Assembly (NCBI GenBank): GCA_947069175.1
Contig: CAMTDV010000009.1
Span: 9,805,663 to 9,869,662 of the forward strand
Direction of reading: 5' to 3'
From: Scalesia atractyloides
Taxonomy: Eukaryota; Streptophyta; Magnoliopsida; Asterales; Asteraceae
Length of the DNA stretch: 64,000 nt
The position numbers and the translations under genes are program-made. A model generated the notes under the pieces. It did not search any database and was not told the origin of the DNA. It was given only the letters and a program-made list of their open reading frames with translations. Shown in pieces: positions 1 through 11,394 of this stretch. Position 1 is the first letter of the stretch, and every line of letters starts with the position of its first letter.

Positions 1-719
1 TAGCATTTCAACAGGAACCATGGTTTGTTACATAGTTGTAATTATATGTGAAGAAAAACAGACCTCACAAATCTTGTCCATACCAAAAAGATTAGGTGGT
101 ATGTGGTGTGCCTGACTGCCTAATTTATCATGTAAATAAAACCCAAAATCAAAGCCTAAGATCTCTTAATACCATATCATTGATATGATTCTCACACTAT
201 AAGAAAGATATATAACCAAAACTATAGTTATGATTTCAACAAAATAATAAACATAAATGGACTGAAAATCAATCAAATAAATCTAAATCAACTCAAGAAG
301 CAAAAAAAAAAAGTCCATGAGTGAAAATTCAAACTCACTCACCACATTTGTAAGGAACAAACTATCAATTGCCATGATCTATTAGTTGTTAAGAATAATT
401 CGGCCATAAATTCTCATAGCTCAACCAATCCCCAATGACGCCATTGAGTACGAACGATGTCAGCAGCCCTGATTTTGGGATTTTAGGTTGAACGATTCAG
501 GATTGGGATTTGATTTTGGAACGTCGCATGAGCATCCTGTTGAATATCGATGAAGTATGATGGCACCGTACGATGCGGCACTATTAGATTCTTTCAAAAT
601 TGGGCCTTCTTTTATAAATATTTGGGCCTTTCTTTAGAAACTGGTTTATTCTTTTATTAATTGGGCCTAACGCACATACTATACATTAAAAATTGGATGC
701 CCTAGGCCCGTGTCTAGGT
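1..719. other. No recognisable gene
   Basis: AT-rich sequence with no supported coding region, RNA gene or bounded element on either strand. Confidence 0.5.
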
Positions 720-721
720 TT

Positions 722-1440
722 AGAAGCCCATTGGGCCGGCCCTGGGCTCATGACATACATACTCGTACACAAGGATCATCTCGTCAAGCATAATAACGAA
801 CATTAGAAGGCATCTCAATTTCAGACCTAAAGGTTTCTGTCGATTCACTAGAAGATCATAGGATACAAGTATGATACGATGTTTATAGGCCTTTCCAAAT
901 GCATCTGAGCTCAATTGATGTTACAATGTACGTTTCTGTCATAAACACTGTGATAATTATGAAAGTAGTCCAGTCCACCACAAACATTGCTGCTATCCTT
1001 AACTATTGCCCTAATATGAACATTGTAGAGTGTTCTTGATCCTCCATTTTCAATGAACGGTCCGCCATGAAAGTCTTGGGTTGCACTTTATGCGAAAAAA
1101 CAATCTGGTTTTGTTAAAACCTATGATGACAGATGTTTACCAACTATTGAGATTTGAGAGTACACAATCCTGATCATCTATTAAGATCTGCTCTACATAT
1201 TTGACTAGTTAATATAGAATTTGACCCGATACAAACAAGATATATGACTGCAATTTCATTTAGACGACTTTGATATTTGCTATATTTCATAACTCAAACA
1301 ATCTAAACTACAGTTATGGAATAGAGAGTAAATCAGAACCTATGTTGGCTATAAAACAAACTAAAACTAAAAAGTAAATTCACTAAAAAGAGAGGTTTGA
1401 CGGCGAGCGAGGCAGCGGTGGACAAATGAAAGAAGATGAA
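722..1440 (-). pseudogene. Kinase-like gene cassette, copy A (decayed)
   Basis: Short peptides in different frames on the minus strand resemble a plant receptor-like kinase. DEMILVYEYVCHEP lies near 755-800 and resembles kinase subdomain V. GGLDYFHNYHSVYD lies near 920-985 and resembles the (R)GLxYLHN segment before the catalytic loop. An N-terminal-like MIRIVYSQ lies near 1165-1185. The catalytic HRDIKSSN region reads VHCNIN followed by a stop. The same DNA recurs, 60-80% alike by eye, at 5.2-5.6, 20.3-21.3, 54.2-54.6 and 62.1-62.4 kb, always on the minus strand. Stops and frameshifts make it a pseudogene. Membership in the kinase family is inferred from these short motifs only. Confidence 0.5.
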
Positions 1441-1779
1441 AACACAAAATAGGGCTAAGTATTTAAACTGGCAGTTGCTAATGTTTGGACAGAAGTCAAC
1501 GAATTATTAAAATGATAATTTACTATCTCAATTCATTTTAGTAATATTTGTCAACAAATATATGTACAAATATATTTTTGAAAATTAACTTCTATTAACA
1601 AGGCACCAGCCAACACAGCAGGAATAAACACCTCCAAGAGGCTACAACCATAAAATCAAGTAAAAATTACGAAATTAGCCAAGAAAAAAAAGTCAAATTA
1701 TCAATCTAGCTACATCATGCGTCCTTGGAAGCCCACTCACAAATCCCAAGTCTTCTGATGGTCTGCATGGTCAAGTATT

Positions 1780-2090
1780 GCTTGCGTCCGCCAATCCCCA
1801 ACTGACACGTGGAAAGACTCATCCCATTCCACACATGAAAGACTCATCCCATGCGTCCGCGGACTCAACCCATGTGTTTGCGACTCATGCCATGCGTCCG
1901 CGGACTCATCCCATGCTTGAAAGACTCATCCCATGCGTCCGCGGACTCAGCCAATGTTTGAAAGACTCATCCCATGCGTCCGCAGACTCATCTCATGCGT
2001 CTGTGGCCACGTGTCTATTTTTTATTGGGTTTCGCCCCAAGGACTCATCCCATGCTTGAAAGACTCATCTCATACATGTGAGTGGCCTTC
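1780..2090. repeat. Minisatellite (GACTCATCCCATGCGTCCGCG)-like
   Basis: About eight degenerate units built from GACTCATCCCATG plus GCGTCCGCG or CTTGAAA. Flanking sequences near 1690-1725 and 2092-2130 are imperfect inverted copies of each other (AATTATCAATCTAG against AGATTGGTAATT), so the array may lie inside a small terminal-inverted-repeat element. An open frame across it (1778-2059) is a product of the repeat. Confidence 0.7.
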
Positions 2091-2185
2091 CAATGACGCA
2101 TGTGGTGGGTAGATTGGTAATTTGATTAAAGTCTTAGTTAGATTGGTAATTTTCCCTAAAACCAAACATGTATAGTGGATATAAA

Positions 2186-2485
2186 GAGTTAATTACTGTT
2201 TTCGTCCCTATGGTTTGTCAAAAATCAATATTTCAGTCCATTAGTTTAAAAATTACGATTTCAGTCCCTGTGGTTTCACTTTCGTAACCATTTCAGTCCT
2301 TGTGGTTTCACTTTTGTAACCACTTTAATCCATTTATTCTGTAAGTACAAGGACTGAAATGGTTGCGAGGTGGACTGAAATGGTTACGAAAGTGAAACCA
2401 CAGGGACTGAAATCGCAATTTTTAAACTAATTGACTGAAATAGTGATTTTTGACAAACCACAAAGACGAAAACAGTAATTAACTC
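2186..2485. mobile_element. Mutator-type MITE with 9-bp TSD
   Basis: A 300-bp element that is almost entirely inverted repeat. It starts GAGTTAATTACTG and ends CAGTAATTAACTC, with arms of about 130 bp. Exact 9-bp direct repeats GGATATAAA flank it at 2177-2185 and 2486-2494. Long TIRs and a 9-bp TSD are the signature of Mutator-like elements. It has no coding capacity. Confidence 0.9.
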
Positions 2486-2919
2486 GGATATAAAACTCAA
2501 TCTTGCCACAGTAAGGATGAAGATTTTGTTCTATATTTGAACCAAAAAACACCCAAAGATTTAATCGAACCCATAATTTCTTTGATATGACATGCTTTAT
2601 TTGAGAGAACCTTATCGTTCCTTGCCCGCGAGAATAGCCAAACCGTGAATCATGTATTCCTGTTCTCTACCCACGTTCATTGTTTTGTGGAATTACAAAT
2701 ATATAGTTATCGTTTATATATATTATTATTAAACATATTAATAGTTATACATATTAATAGAAACCGGTGATGAATAGTAGTTTAAGATTTTTTTAATATA
2801 ATACTTTTTTAAGTTTTTATTATTTCATTATTTTATTACTTTAAGTTATTATTTTATTATTTCCTTATTTTAAATTTTCTCATATAACATTTAAGATAAT
2901 GTTTTAGCAACGTCAATGC

Positions 2920-3400
2920 CATGTCGATAGGGACGAGCTCGATATCGACTGGTACCGAAAGTACCGGTGTATCGAAATTCCCAAAAAGTGGATACCAGTA
3001 CCGAATATATCCGGTACGGTACGTTTTGGTACTGGTACGGTACCGGTATTTGAGGGTAAAAATCGGTAAATACCGGTACCGAACTGATACCGAAAATGTC
3101 AAAAGTCGGTACCTAATCGGTACCGAAAATGTACACGGTTCGGTAAATTCGGTACCGGTTCCGGTCATGATTTGCTCATCCCTACCTGTCGATCTCGACC
3201 GAACAATATCGGTACCGGTATATTAGTATTTATGGTTTTTGACCAATGTAAAACACTTATCGATATTATTTTGGTCATATCATTACTTTAGTTTTTGGGT
3301 TTTATCCTTCGCTTGATATACCAAGTAGCGATACCGTACTGATGACGTAATGAATCGAACCGACACCGAATGAGTACCCGCCACAACGTGCGGAGGAATC
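2920..3400. repeat. GGTACCG-rich, Helitron-like repeat segment
   Basis: The motif GGTACCGAAA and variants recur on both strands, which creates mirrored open frames without coding meaning. The stretch ends in ACCCGCCACAACGTGCGG at about 3376-3393. The same kind of ending (short GC hairpin near CTAG) recurs at 4.4, 11.87 and 15.3 kb. This resembles the 3' hairpin of non-autonomous plant Helitrons. No matching 5' end was found. Confidence 0.45.
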
Positions 3401-4140
3401 TAACTATATATATATATATATATATATATTATTTCTAAGTTGCGATGAATAGTAAACTTATAATTATTTGTTATTATAATTTTTTGGCCTTTTTTATTTT
3501 ATAATAGTAAACACATATATTATTATTTTTAAATTTAAATACGTTTTATTAATTTATAGAATTAATTAGTTTTATTATTATGATTTATTTTAATCATATT
3601 TTGCTTTTTATAACATTTAGGATATAGTAAAATTATAACTATAATAGTAAAACACACATATTATTGTTTTTTAACTTACATTTATTAATTAATAGAATTA
3701 ATTTTGTTGTTGTTAGTTTTATTATTATGATTACTTTTGGTCATAATATTTTCCTTTTTAAAAATTTTCTGGATGCGATGTTTTAGCATATTCGAAATAT
3801 GTCGTTGCGACTTGCATACTTTTATACATGTCATGATATAAATTTTTTTTTTCAAAACCGGGTTGTTAATGGTAATGTACATGTATTCAAAGTACAAACG
3901 TACATGTCACCAAAGATACGTCACATTTATTTGTACTTTGTTTTGTGTAACATTTATTTATACTTTGTTTTGTGTAAAACGTTGTTTACCAATTTATTAT
4001 AATTCTGAATATAACGTTGCAAGATGTTTATTTTTTATCTACATTATAACAAACGTTTTGTATAAATGTTTTTTGTATATTTTAAACAATTCTAATACCA
4101 TTACAGACATTCATTTATATGGTGCTCGCTATAGAATTTG
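3401..4140. other. AT-rich filler with (TA)n microsatellite
   Basis: (TA)n at about 3404-3430, then very AT-rich DNA with no supported gene. Imperfect repeats of TTTATTATTATGATT and of TTTGTACTTTGTTTTGTG occur. Confidence 0.5.
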
Positions 4141-4461
4141 TTATGGTTCCGACCGAACAATATTGAAATTTGAGTTGTATTAAAATAGAGGTTGTTTTTT
4201 TACCAAAAGCTATAGGGAGCGTCGGTGATGCACCGATGTTGTAAAGAACTAAAACGACTCCGCCTAACAGCATTTGTAAAAATATTCGTTTTTATTTTTT
4301 TTATGGATGTAAAACAGGCGACGATATCCTTTTGAACATGTCACGACTTTATTTTTCTACTTTATTTTTCTTTTTGCGGATTTTAGAACGAGTGTCAGTA
4401 TTACGGAACTGATACCGATCAAATACCCGTCGCGGATTTTAGCGCGGAGGAATCCCGCTAG
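4141..4461 (+). mobile_element. Helitron-like 3' terminus
   Basis: The segment ends with a GC-rich stem region (CGCGGATTTTAGCGCG, about 4433-4448) and CTAG at 4458-4461 followed by T, as expected for a Helitron 3' end inserted between A and T. Its text (GATACCGATCAAATACCCGT) matches the family ends at 3.39 and 15.3 kb. The 5' boundary is not defined. Confidence 0.4.
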
Positions 4462-4469
4462 TTATTGCA

Positions 4470-4980
4470 AAGGAGATAGGACTAAGAATAGTTCTTATAT
4501 CTCATTGGATGAGCTATCTCCTTTAACCATTGGCAATAGGCATCAAGAGATTGTATAGACTTCAGGGTAAGGTTGATATACAGATGTTCTAGGGTGGCGG
4601 CTTCTAAAGCAGTGGATACCAATTCTGGGGTTCAATGATACGAACCAATAGATCGTCGGAAAGGGTTTTGTAGATCCGTTGCAATATAATGGCGTCGATC
4701 TCCATCCATGACTCGTAGTCAGGGTCAGTTGGAATGAGTAAGCAACTTTGGTACCATCAAGAACTCGGACCTTATTTTATTATGGATGTTTGTGACAGTG
4801 TAAACATCATTGTGGGGGGGGGGGGGGGGGGGGTAGGGGTTGGGGACATCAGCTTTTGACATCCCCATGGCTGGATGTGTGTGGGGAACAAGTGAATCCC
4901 AAGAAAAAAAAAAGAGGATGATTAGTCTGCGATTTGTGAAGGCTAGGGTTCAGAGCAATCTTGCTCTGATATGGATTTCG
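4470..4980 (-). pseudogene. Copia gag N-terminal remnant with primer-site-like sequence
   Basis: Minus-strand frames read WMEIDAIILQRIYKTL, then SDDLLVRI, and further on LDAYCQWLKEIA. These are typical of the UBN2-type gag of plant Copia elements. The frame changes several times and no later domains follow. A run of 20 G (4814-4833) interrupts the reading. GCTCTGATAT at 4963-4972 reads on the minus strand as ATATCAGAGC, close to the TGGTATCAGAGC methionine primer site, so the former 5' LTR probably began near 4980 and ran rightward on the plus strand. No second LTR was found. This is a truncated element. Confidence 0.65.
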
Positions 4981-5229
4981 TGATCCTTCATTCATTGATA
5001 ACAGAAATTTATATACATAATTACAATCGAAATCTAGGAGCTAAATACAAACGTACATACCAATAATCTCCAAACATAAAATATATCTCTTACTCTCCTA
5101 ATAATAATAATAACATTAATAATAACAATAATAATAATATTAGCTACTAAGAACAGCAACACATATGCCAAACTAATAGCAAACAAACATTGACCAATAT
5201 ATGAACAAAAATAGATTAAAATAATTTAT

Positions 5230-5565
5230 GTCTAATAAATTATGAAAGTAGTCTAGTTCACATGAAACACCAACATCGATTTTGAATTGTTGCACCTTGT
5301 TTAGAAAAGTATAAACTTTGCAGACAACTTTAAATCCTCCATCTTCAATAATGATCCCTTCACCGTCAAAGCCTTGGGTTGCACCCTATAAGGAAAAAAA
5401 AAAAAAGAAGCTATCTGCCTTTATTGAAGATGATGTAAAAATGTAAAATTATCACCGGTTGCCGGGATGATTGCAATCTTCTTTGGGCGAATTTCGATTT
5501 GCTATATTTCATAATCCAAAACACACTATAATATAGTGATGGAAAATCGTACTATATGTTGATAT
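5230..5565 (-). pseudogene. Kinase-like gene cassette, copy B (decayed)
   Basis: The minus strand reads GATQGFDGEGIIIEDGG and then CELDYFHNL, matching the ATQDFHGGPFIENGG and GLDYFHN segments of copy A. The downstream non-coding part (TTTCGATTTGCTATATTTCATAA) also matches copy A. There is no continuous reading frame. Confidence 0.45.
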
Positions 5566-5632
5566 GTTGTTGAAATAGTATCAATTCTTAAATAAAAGAA
5601 CATGTTATGTTGACATCTACTTGTAATAATAA

Positions 5633-6725
5633 CTAGTTTTTTTATATCGCGCGTTGCGTGAAACTGAACAAATGATAATGTAAAACAAAAGTAATTTGAA
5701 AATAAAGCATGTTGTTTAGAAAGTTAAACCATTAGAACGATTTATTTTATTATCGTACCGTTTTATGATAGCAAATAAATTCTTTATTTTGAGTGTATAA
5801 CTTCGCTTTTAACAAAAATTATAACGTAATGTTATGGAAAAAATCAAGCAAAACTACGTACTTAGGTTTTTAGAAAACAAAGTTATAAACGTAAATTGTT
5901 AAAGAAGTAGCAAATTGATCGATTAATTAATACATGTTAAAAAAATTACTAAAAAATGGTAAAGGAGATATATGTTTAAAAAAAGAAAAAATAAAAACGT
6001 ACCGTTTTGTTTTATTATGATACCAAATAAATACTTTATTTTGAGTAAAACTTCGTTTTTAACAAAACTTATAACGGAATGTTATGGAAAAATCAAGCAA
6101 AACTACGTTCTAAAGTTTTTAGAAAAAAATTATAAACGTAAATTATTAAAGAAGTATCAAATTAATCGATTAATTAATACATGTTCAAAAAAAAACAATT
6201 ATTGAAAAACTGGTAAAAGGAAATATTTGTTTTTAAAAAAAAGAAAAAAAATGAAATTGTACGTTTTATGATACCAAATAAATACTTTAATTTGAGTACA
6301 ACTTCGTTTTTAACAAAACTTATAACAGAATGTCATGGAAAAAATCAAAGAAAACTACGTACTTAAGTTTTTAGAAAAACGTTATAAACATAATTTATTA
6401 AGAAAGCATCAAATTAATCGATTAATTAATACATGTTAAAAAACAATTATTAAAAATGGTTAATGAAATATATGTTTAAAAAAATAAAAAATAAAACCAA
6501 AAGTAAATATAATAATAAATTATTATAATATATTAAATAAGAACTATATATTATTATAAAAATAATGTTACTATTCATCATCACTCGTCAACATATAAAT
6601 ATGTTTGAAAAAAGAAAAAATAAAACCAAAAGTAGATATAATAATAAATTATTATAATATATTAAATAAGAACTATATATTATTACAAAAATAATGTTAG
6701 TATTCATCATCACTCGTCAACAATA
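5633..6725. repeat. AT-rich tandem repeats of about 250 bp, possible minus-strand Helitron
   Basis: Three tandem copies of a unit of about 250 bp (about 5745-5985, 5990-6235, 6240-6480), each with ACTTCGTTTTTAACAAAA and AATTAATCGATTAATTAATA. Two copies of a second unit of about 125 bp follow (about 6475-6595 and 6598-6720). The left edge reads ACTAGTTTTTTATATCGCGC with a GCGCGTTGCGTG hairpin, which on the minus strand resembles a Helitron 3' end (hairpin, then CTAG at 5633-5636, then T). Open frames inside come from the repeat. Confidence 0.6.
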
Positions 6726-7620
6726 TATATATAATATGTAATATATATAATATAATAGATCATGATGTGTCGCTTTAGTATATAACTTGGAAAATCGGTG
6801 TTTTTTTCTTTTTTAAAATCTGTAGATTTGGATTGTAAAACTTTTGTTTTTCATAATTCTGGAATTTGGATAGTTTTCCTGTACAAAATAAAACAGTTTA
6901 TTTTTTATAACTTGTTTGAATTAGGGGTGTTCATGAGCCGATTCGATCCGAGCGAGGGTCTGCTCGTGCTCGGATTGAATTACAACGATTCAATCCGATC
7001 GGATCGAATTTGCAAAACCGAGCACAAAAGTGATGCTCATGCTCGGATTGAATTTGAATCGTTCGGATCGTTTTTGCTCGGTTTTTCTCAGCACCGAAAT
7101 TAAAAACACATGTAGCAACAAAAAAAAAATTGAAATAAAGACTACTACAAAGCTGCATTCAACAAAAACAAATCTAAACTTAATTAAAACATGCCCAACA
7201 CCTTACTAACTAAAGCAATACATAACTAAAATCATGATTCTAAATCTAAAAATGTTCTTAACAATATCAAGAAGCACAAAATAAATCTAGAAGCACAAAA
7301 TAAAGTGCGAAATACAAATTGTCATTTAGCTTAAAAGCTAGAAACTTTTTCTTTTAATTTTGAGTAAATTGCACAAAACGTCCTTTATGTTTTCTCAAAC
7401 TTGCAGGTTCCAGCCTTAATGTTTAAAACTTGCCAAAAACAACCTTTACGTTTATTTTTGTTGCCGATTCAGTCCTTTATTACTAACCAAGTTAATTATC
7501 TCAGTTTATTTCCCTCACATGCCTAACATGTGAGGGTATATTCGTCATTTTGTTTCCTCTTCTTATAAAACCCTCAAAAAACACATCACCTCCTCCACCC
7601 ATAACACCTCCTCTGTCACC

Positions 7621-8100
7621 ACCTCCGGTCAAAATCTCCGTTGACCCATATATTATATGCTTCACAGGCTGCTGTCTTTGTGCAAGATCTTGCAAGCTTC
7701 CATACTCCACATAATTCCCACCACCAATCATAAACACAATCGCTTCTTTAAACGGTCCTTTCATATGACTACTGCCGGATGCAGAGTTTGACTTCTGAGC
7801 ACGTGGGTCAAACATGAGGTAAGATTCAATCTCGGGATTCGGTTTTCCTTCCATTAGAGCTTCCACCGTTCTTGCCATCGCCAGTTGATGATCACTAGAT
7901 AGCAAATTCTTCACACCTGCAGTTACGGCACTGATGGATTGACCGTAAAGCTTCTCGGCCCAGTCAACGATGTTGCTTCTGCTAGCGGAATTTGCCGATG
8001 CTAATGAAACGTTTAAAGATTTTATCTTCTTGACGTATTGGAATGCACTGGTGTCCACCTCAGCTTCTCGTAAAGCGGATTCAACCGCTTCGACTTCCAA
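7621..8100 (-). pseudogene. SLY1: Captured C-terminal part of SLY1 (Sec1/Munc18 family)
   Basis: About 160 codons are open and closely resemble the C-terminal end of plant SLY1, the Sec1/Munc18-type protein that works with syntaxins in ER-Golgi transport. Visible motifs: SNIVDWAEKLYGQSISAVTA, GVKNLLSSD, KGPFKEAIVFMIGGGNYVEY and VKHIIYGSTEILTGG. A likely 3' splice acceptor (CCGCAG) lies just upstream at 8101-8106, so genomic DNA rather than cDNA was captured. After TEILTGG the frame runs into the TIR (GDRGGVMGGGGD) and ends at 7501, so the normal C-terminal residues are replaced. The first codon of the open stretch is TTG. The central part of SLY1 is absent, so this is a non-functional fragment. 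Confidence 0.9.
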
Positions 8101-8722
8101 CTGCGGGATTCTGAAGGGTAGGTATCCAATTCAGTGATTCACATACAGACCTATAAATAACAGAAAACAATTAACATAGTTTTGTTCCTCTTGCGGTATA
8201 TGAATATTAATTGATTAAAACTTGATTACAGGACTAGACTCCAGAGAAACTTTTTCAAATGCCCATAGCTACTATATGTGCTCCAAGATCCTTCAAAATA
8301 TTTTAAAAAATGTCTATTAAATTTGTATTATGCTTAGTGGCGAATCCTAAACTTTTCGTCAATGAGGACCAAAATAGGTAATGTTAGAATGGGTCACGTC
8401 AAAATGTTCTGTTTTAGTAAGGTAAGATCATACTTAAATGGACTCATACATGATTCAGATATGCAAACAAAAAATCGGTTGATAAACCTAAGACCCAAAC
8501 CCTCAAGTGAAATTGGATGCAATAGATGCATAATACGCACATTCATTTTCAGATTCAGATTCAGATTCAAATCGAGTGTATTTTTATGGATTAGGTTAAA
8601 ATACATTACATATGCATACATATGATATGAGATCCGGTTTGGTGTATGTTAATATCCGATGGGAGTTGAATAAACATTTAAATTGGATCGAGTAAAAGAC
8701 AGAGAGAGGAAGAAAGAAGAAC

Positions 8723-8753
8723 CTGTCTGCCTTTGACGAAGATTGAGCGCCAT
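8723..8753 (-). pseudogene. SLY1: Captured first exon of SLY1
   Basis: The minus strand reads ATG at 8753 and then MALNLRQRQT. This matches the start of plant SLY1. A GT splice donor follows at 8721-8722. The exon lies upstream of the captured C-terminal exon in correct orientation. The element therefore holds both ends of the gene with the middle missing. By my count exon 1 is 31 nt, and direct splicing onto the acceptor near 8101 would not keep the SLY1 frame. Confidence 0.75.
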
Positions 8754-9339
8754 TGATGAAACTTGGAGAGCAAGATCGATCTATGAGATGATGAGATGAG
8801 ATGAGATGAGATGGAGAGAGGAGGTACACGGTGTTAAGGTTTGGGAGGTAAGAGAGATGAAAAGACGGTTTTACCCTCACATGCTATGCATATGAGGCCA
8901 TTTAACATGGTTTAGTAACTGGGTTAGTGATAAAGGATGAAACCTGCAACAAAATTAATCTTAAAGGCTGGTTTTGGCAACTTTTAAAGATTAAGGCTGA
9001 AACCAGCAAGATTGGTGAAACATAAAGGACGTTTTGTGCAATTTACTCTTTAATTTTTCTTGGGCTACTTATCTATATAACTATATATATAAATCTTTAA
9101 AATCTATAATATATATATTAATTATTTAATAAAAATAATTTGAGCGAAACCGAGCGATCGACGAGCGAGCAAACCTTTGCTCATGCTTGGCTCGTTTTCA
9201 AATCGAACTGAGCCGAGCGGCTCATTTACAAACTGAGCGGGAATCGAACGAGCATTTTTCGGGCATTTTTCGAGCGATCGTCGAGCGATCCTCCATTGTC
9301 GAGCAGTTTGGACAGCCCTAGTTTGAATATACTAATATA

Positions 9340-10000
9340 GGGCTTTTAAACGAGCCGAGTCGAACCAAACCAGGGTGGGCTCAGGCTCGGCTAGTTTAAA
9401 AATCGAATCGAGCCGAGCTAGCTCATTTTTTTTAACGAGCTGGAAAGTTGGGCTTGTAGCTCGGCTCGTCAAAAGCTCGAGCCAGCTCGTGGCTTGTCGA
9501 GCCGGCTCGTTTGTTTAAAAAAGTTTATATTTTTGTATTTTCAACACATAATGATCTACATAAAACCAAAAAACAATAAATAAAACATGATTTAGGCTAA
9601 TAGAATAGTAATTTTTTGCAAACTATAAATAAAACAAACAAGAAAAAATTATATGTTACTAGCCTTAATATAGTTTTTTTTTTTAAATCAACATTACTAA
9701 TTCAGACTACAGTTTAACAATCTGTTTCTTTCAATAAAAAAAATAACCACGTTACTAATTAAACAACATTTCTTAAATATATTAGAATATACACACACAT
9801 ATTTAATTTTGGGTTTAATTTAAACGAGCCAAACAAAAAGCCAACGAGCCAACTAACGAGCGAGCCACGAATCGAACCTACCTTGGCTCGGGCTCGGCTC
9901 GTTTACAAACCGAGCCAGCTCTTTTAAAACCGAGCTGACTTCGAACCGAGCTTTTTTCGAACTTTTTTCGAGCGAACTTCGAGCGAGCTTCGAGCACTAA
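9340..10000. repeat. GAGCCGAGC-rich dispersed repeat
   Basis: Dense GAGCCGAGC/CGAGCGAGC and their complements lie at both ends (about 9350-9510 and 9825-9995), around an AT-rich core. It starts near TAGGGCTTTTAAACGAGCC and ends near TTCGAGCACTA. It resembles the hAT-like element at 6922-9320, but I could not find a clear TSD. Confidence 0.55.
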
Positions 10001-10043
10001 TCTCATTTCAATGATCACTATTAAAACCAACTACCTCCGGCTA

Positions 10044-10330
10044 ATGACCTCTAGCTTAAGTGGTAGGAAGACTTAAGTTCTTATTGGAAGACTGAAGTTC
10101 AATTCTCATTTGATGCAAAAAAGGAGTGAGACACTGGTGAGTAGTGATAGGAGACCCAGAGAAACCTAGGTTCGATCCTTGAGCCAGACGAGTTTTACTG
10201 GTAATTTTACCGTCGTGCCTACAGGCGGGTGGGTTACCAAGTTTTTCCCGGAATTGGTGGTGGACGACTCGGGTTACTCTCGAAGCATTCCGTTTGTCCA
10301 GTAGGTTGCCCGAGAGTACTCAGAATTGAT
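10044..10330 (+). mobile_element. SINE-like unit
   Basis: An A-box-like TAGCTTAAGTGG (10052-10063) is followed about 40 bp later by a B-box-like AGTTCAATTCTC (about 10093-10104), with a second, better B box GGTTCGATCC at 10169-10178. Downstream are CAGGCGGGTGGGTTACC and TTTTCCCGG, typical of tRNA-derived plant SINEs. No long A tail or clear TSD was found. It is probably an old copy. Confidence 0.6.
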
Positions 10331-11390
10331 TTATTAGCCAAAAATAAAAAACCAACAACCTCCACCTTCCAGTCTTCCACCATCAAACATCAACATTCAC
10401 CATGTAAACACCAACATTATGAACACACAAACTCATTAAAAATTCAACCATGTGAAAAACCCCATAAATACCAAGATTTCATCTTTGAAAAGATAAATAA
10501 ACACTAAAGAAAGGCAAGATGTGTTGTGTAAAATAAGTGTGTTCGATGAACAATAACTAATGTACCATTCCTAAGTAATATAACATGTTATGTTGACATT
10601 TATTTGAACTTATAATAGGGGTGGATGTGTACTTATGATTCATAACTTGAACTTTTTTAGCGGCGTTATAACTTAGAAAAGTTGGTGTTTATTATTTATA
10701 ATACTTTAAAACTTTTAATTTCTATTATTTGGCTTCTAACAATTCTATGAATCAAACTTTATGATTTTGAGGGTGTGGTTTAAAGCCTCTAGGGCTTTAT
10801 AATGCCACGTAAGCGAGAGCTTTATCGTTCACTTACACGGTATGGTTTAAAACCTCCTATTAAACAAAATATAAAAAACAAAAATAAAGAGAAAAAATTG
10901 ATTGGTTGAAAACAATGGGTCCCACATGCAGCTGCCATTAGCGCTCGTTAGTGGCCTGAAGCCCTCTAAATGGCGCCCCCTTTGGCGACGGCGGTGTGGC
11001 TTTGACGCCCCCGAGGCGCTAAAATAGCTGAGGTGACAGGGTGACGTTATGCCACACCGTTCAGTCTTATATCAAAATAAATCACTTTATATCTTAAAAC
11101 ATGTTTCAAGTTTGATATACTTGTATGCATTTCAGTGTTTATTATTATTACATATGTTAAAAGGTGTAGGTTGATTAATAGTTTTTTTTGTCATCTAGTG
11201 AATTTTCATTTTCACCCATGTAGTTTACTTATTACGCCCTAAACTTTGATAAAGTTATCAAACAACCCTTAAACTTCAATAAACTTTTCTTTGACATTGT
11301 TTTTGAGTTTCTCTTTCGGTTGTTATACCCATTCCTTTTGTGATTTAGTGATCTTTCACTTTCACCCCCTATAGTTTACTCATGTTAGTT
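10331..11390. other. No gene; possible decayed DNA element
   Basis: A GC-rich island at about 10790-11065 (GCCACGTAAGCGAG, GGCGACGGCGGTG, GACGCCCCCGAGGCGC) has inverted fragments of GGTTTAAA-type sequence at its left and GTGGCATAAC-like motifs, suggesting an eroded terminal-inverted-repeat element. No coding region is supported. Confidence 0.35.
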
Positions 11391-11394
11391 ATTA

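Larger units (their letters stand above)
7362..9048. mobile_element. Pack-MULE carrying SLY1 fragments
   Basis: Terminal inverted repeats start GAGTAAATTGCACAAAACG and match for about 180 bp with mismatches (about 7362-7545 against 8870-9048). Exact 9-bp TSDs TTTAATTTT lie at 7353-7361 and 9049-9057. Long TIRs with a 9-bp TSD identify a Mutator-like element. The interior (about 7620-8755) holds host gene fragments, so it is a Pack-MULE. It is nested inside the hAT-like element 6922-9320 and is therefore younger than it. A related end without a visible partner lies at 23866-24060. Confidence 0.92.
6922..9320. mobile_element. hAT-like non-autonomous element, split by a nested Pack-MULE
   Basis: The ends are TAGGGGTGTTCA and TGGACAGCCCTA, with exact 8-bp TSDs GTTTGAAT at 6914-6921 and 9321-9328. 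An 8-bp TSD with TAGGG ends fits hAT elements. Without the nested insertion (7362-9048) the element is about 710 bp and consists of GAGC/GATCG-rich repeats on both sides. It has no coding capacity. Confidence 0.85.

Noticed and set aside
2857..3226. Overlapping open frames on both strands rich in Arg/Tyr/Thr
   Set aside because: They arise from GGTACCG repeats, which are nearly self-complementary. No domain is visible.
8362..8880. Frames inside the Pack-MULE between the SLY1 pieces
   Set aside because: They cover intron-like DNA and repeats of AGATTC/GATGAGAT and show no homology to SLY1 apart from the short exon 1.
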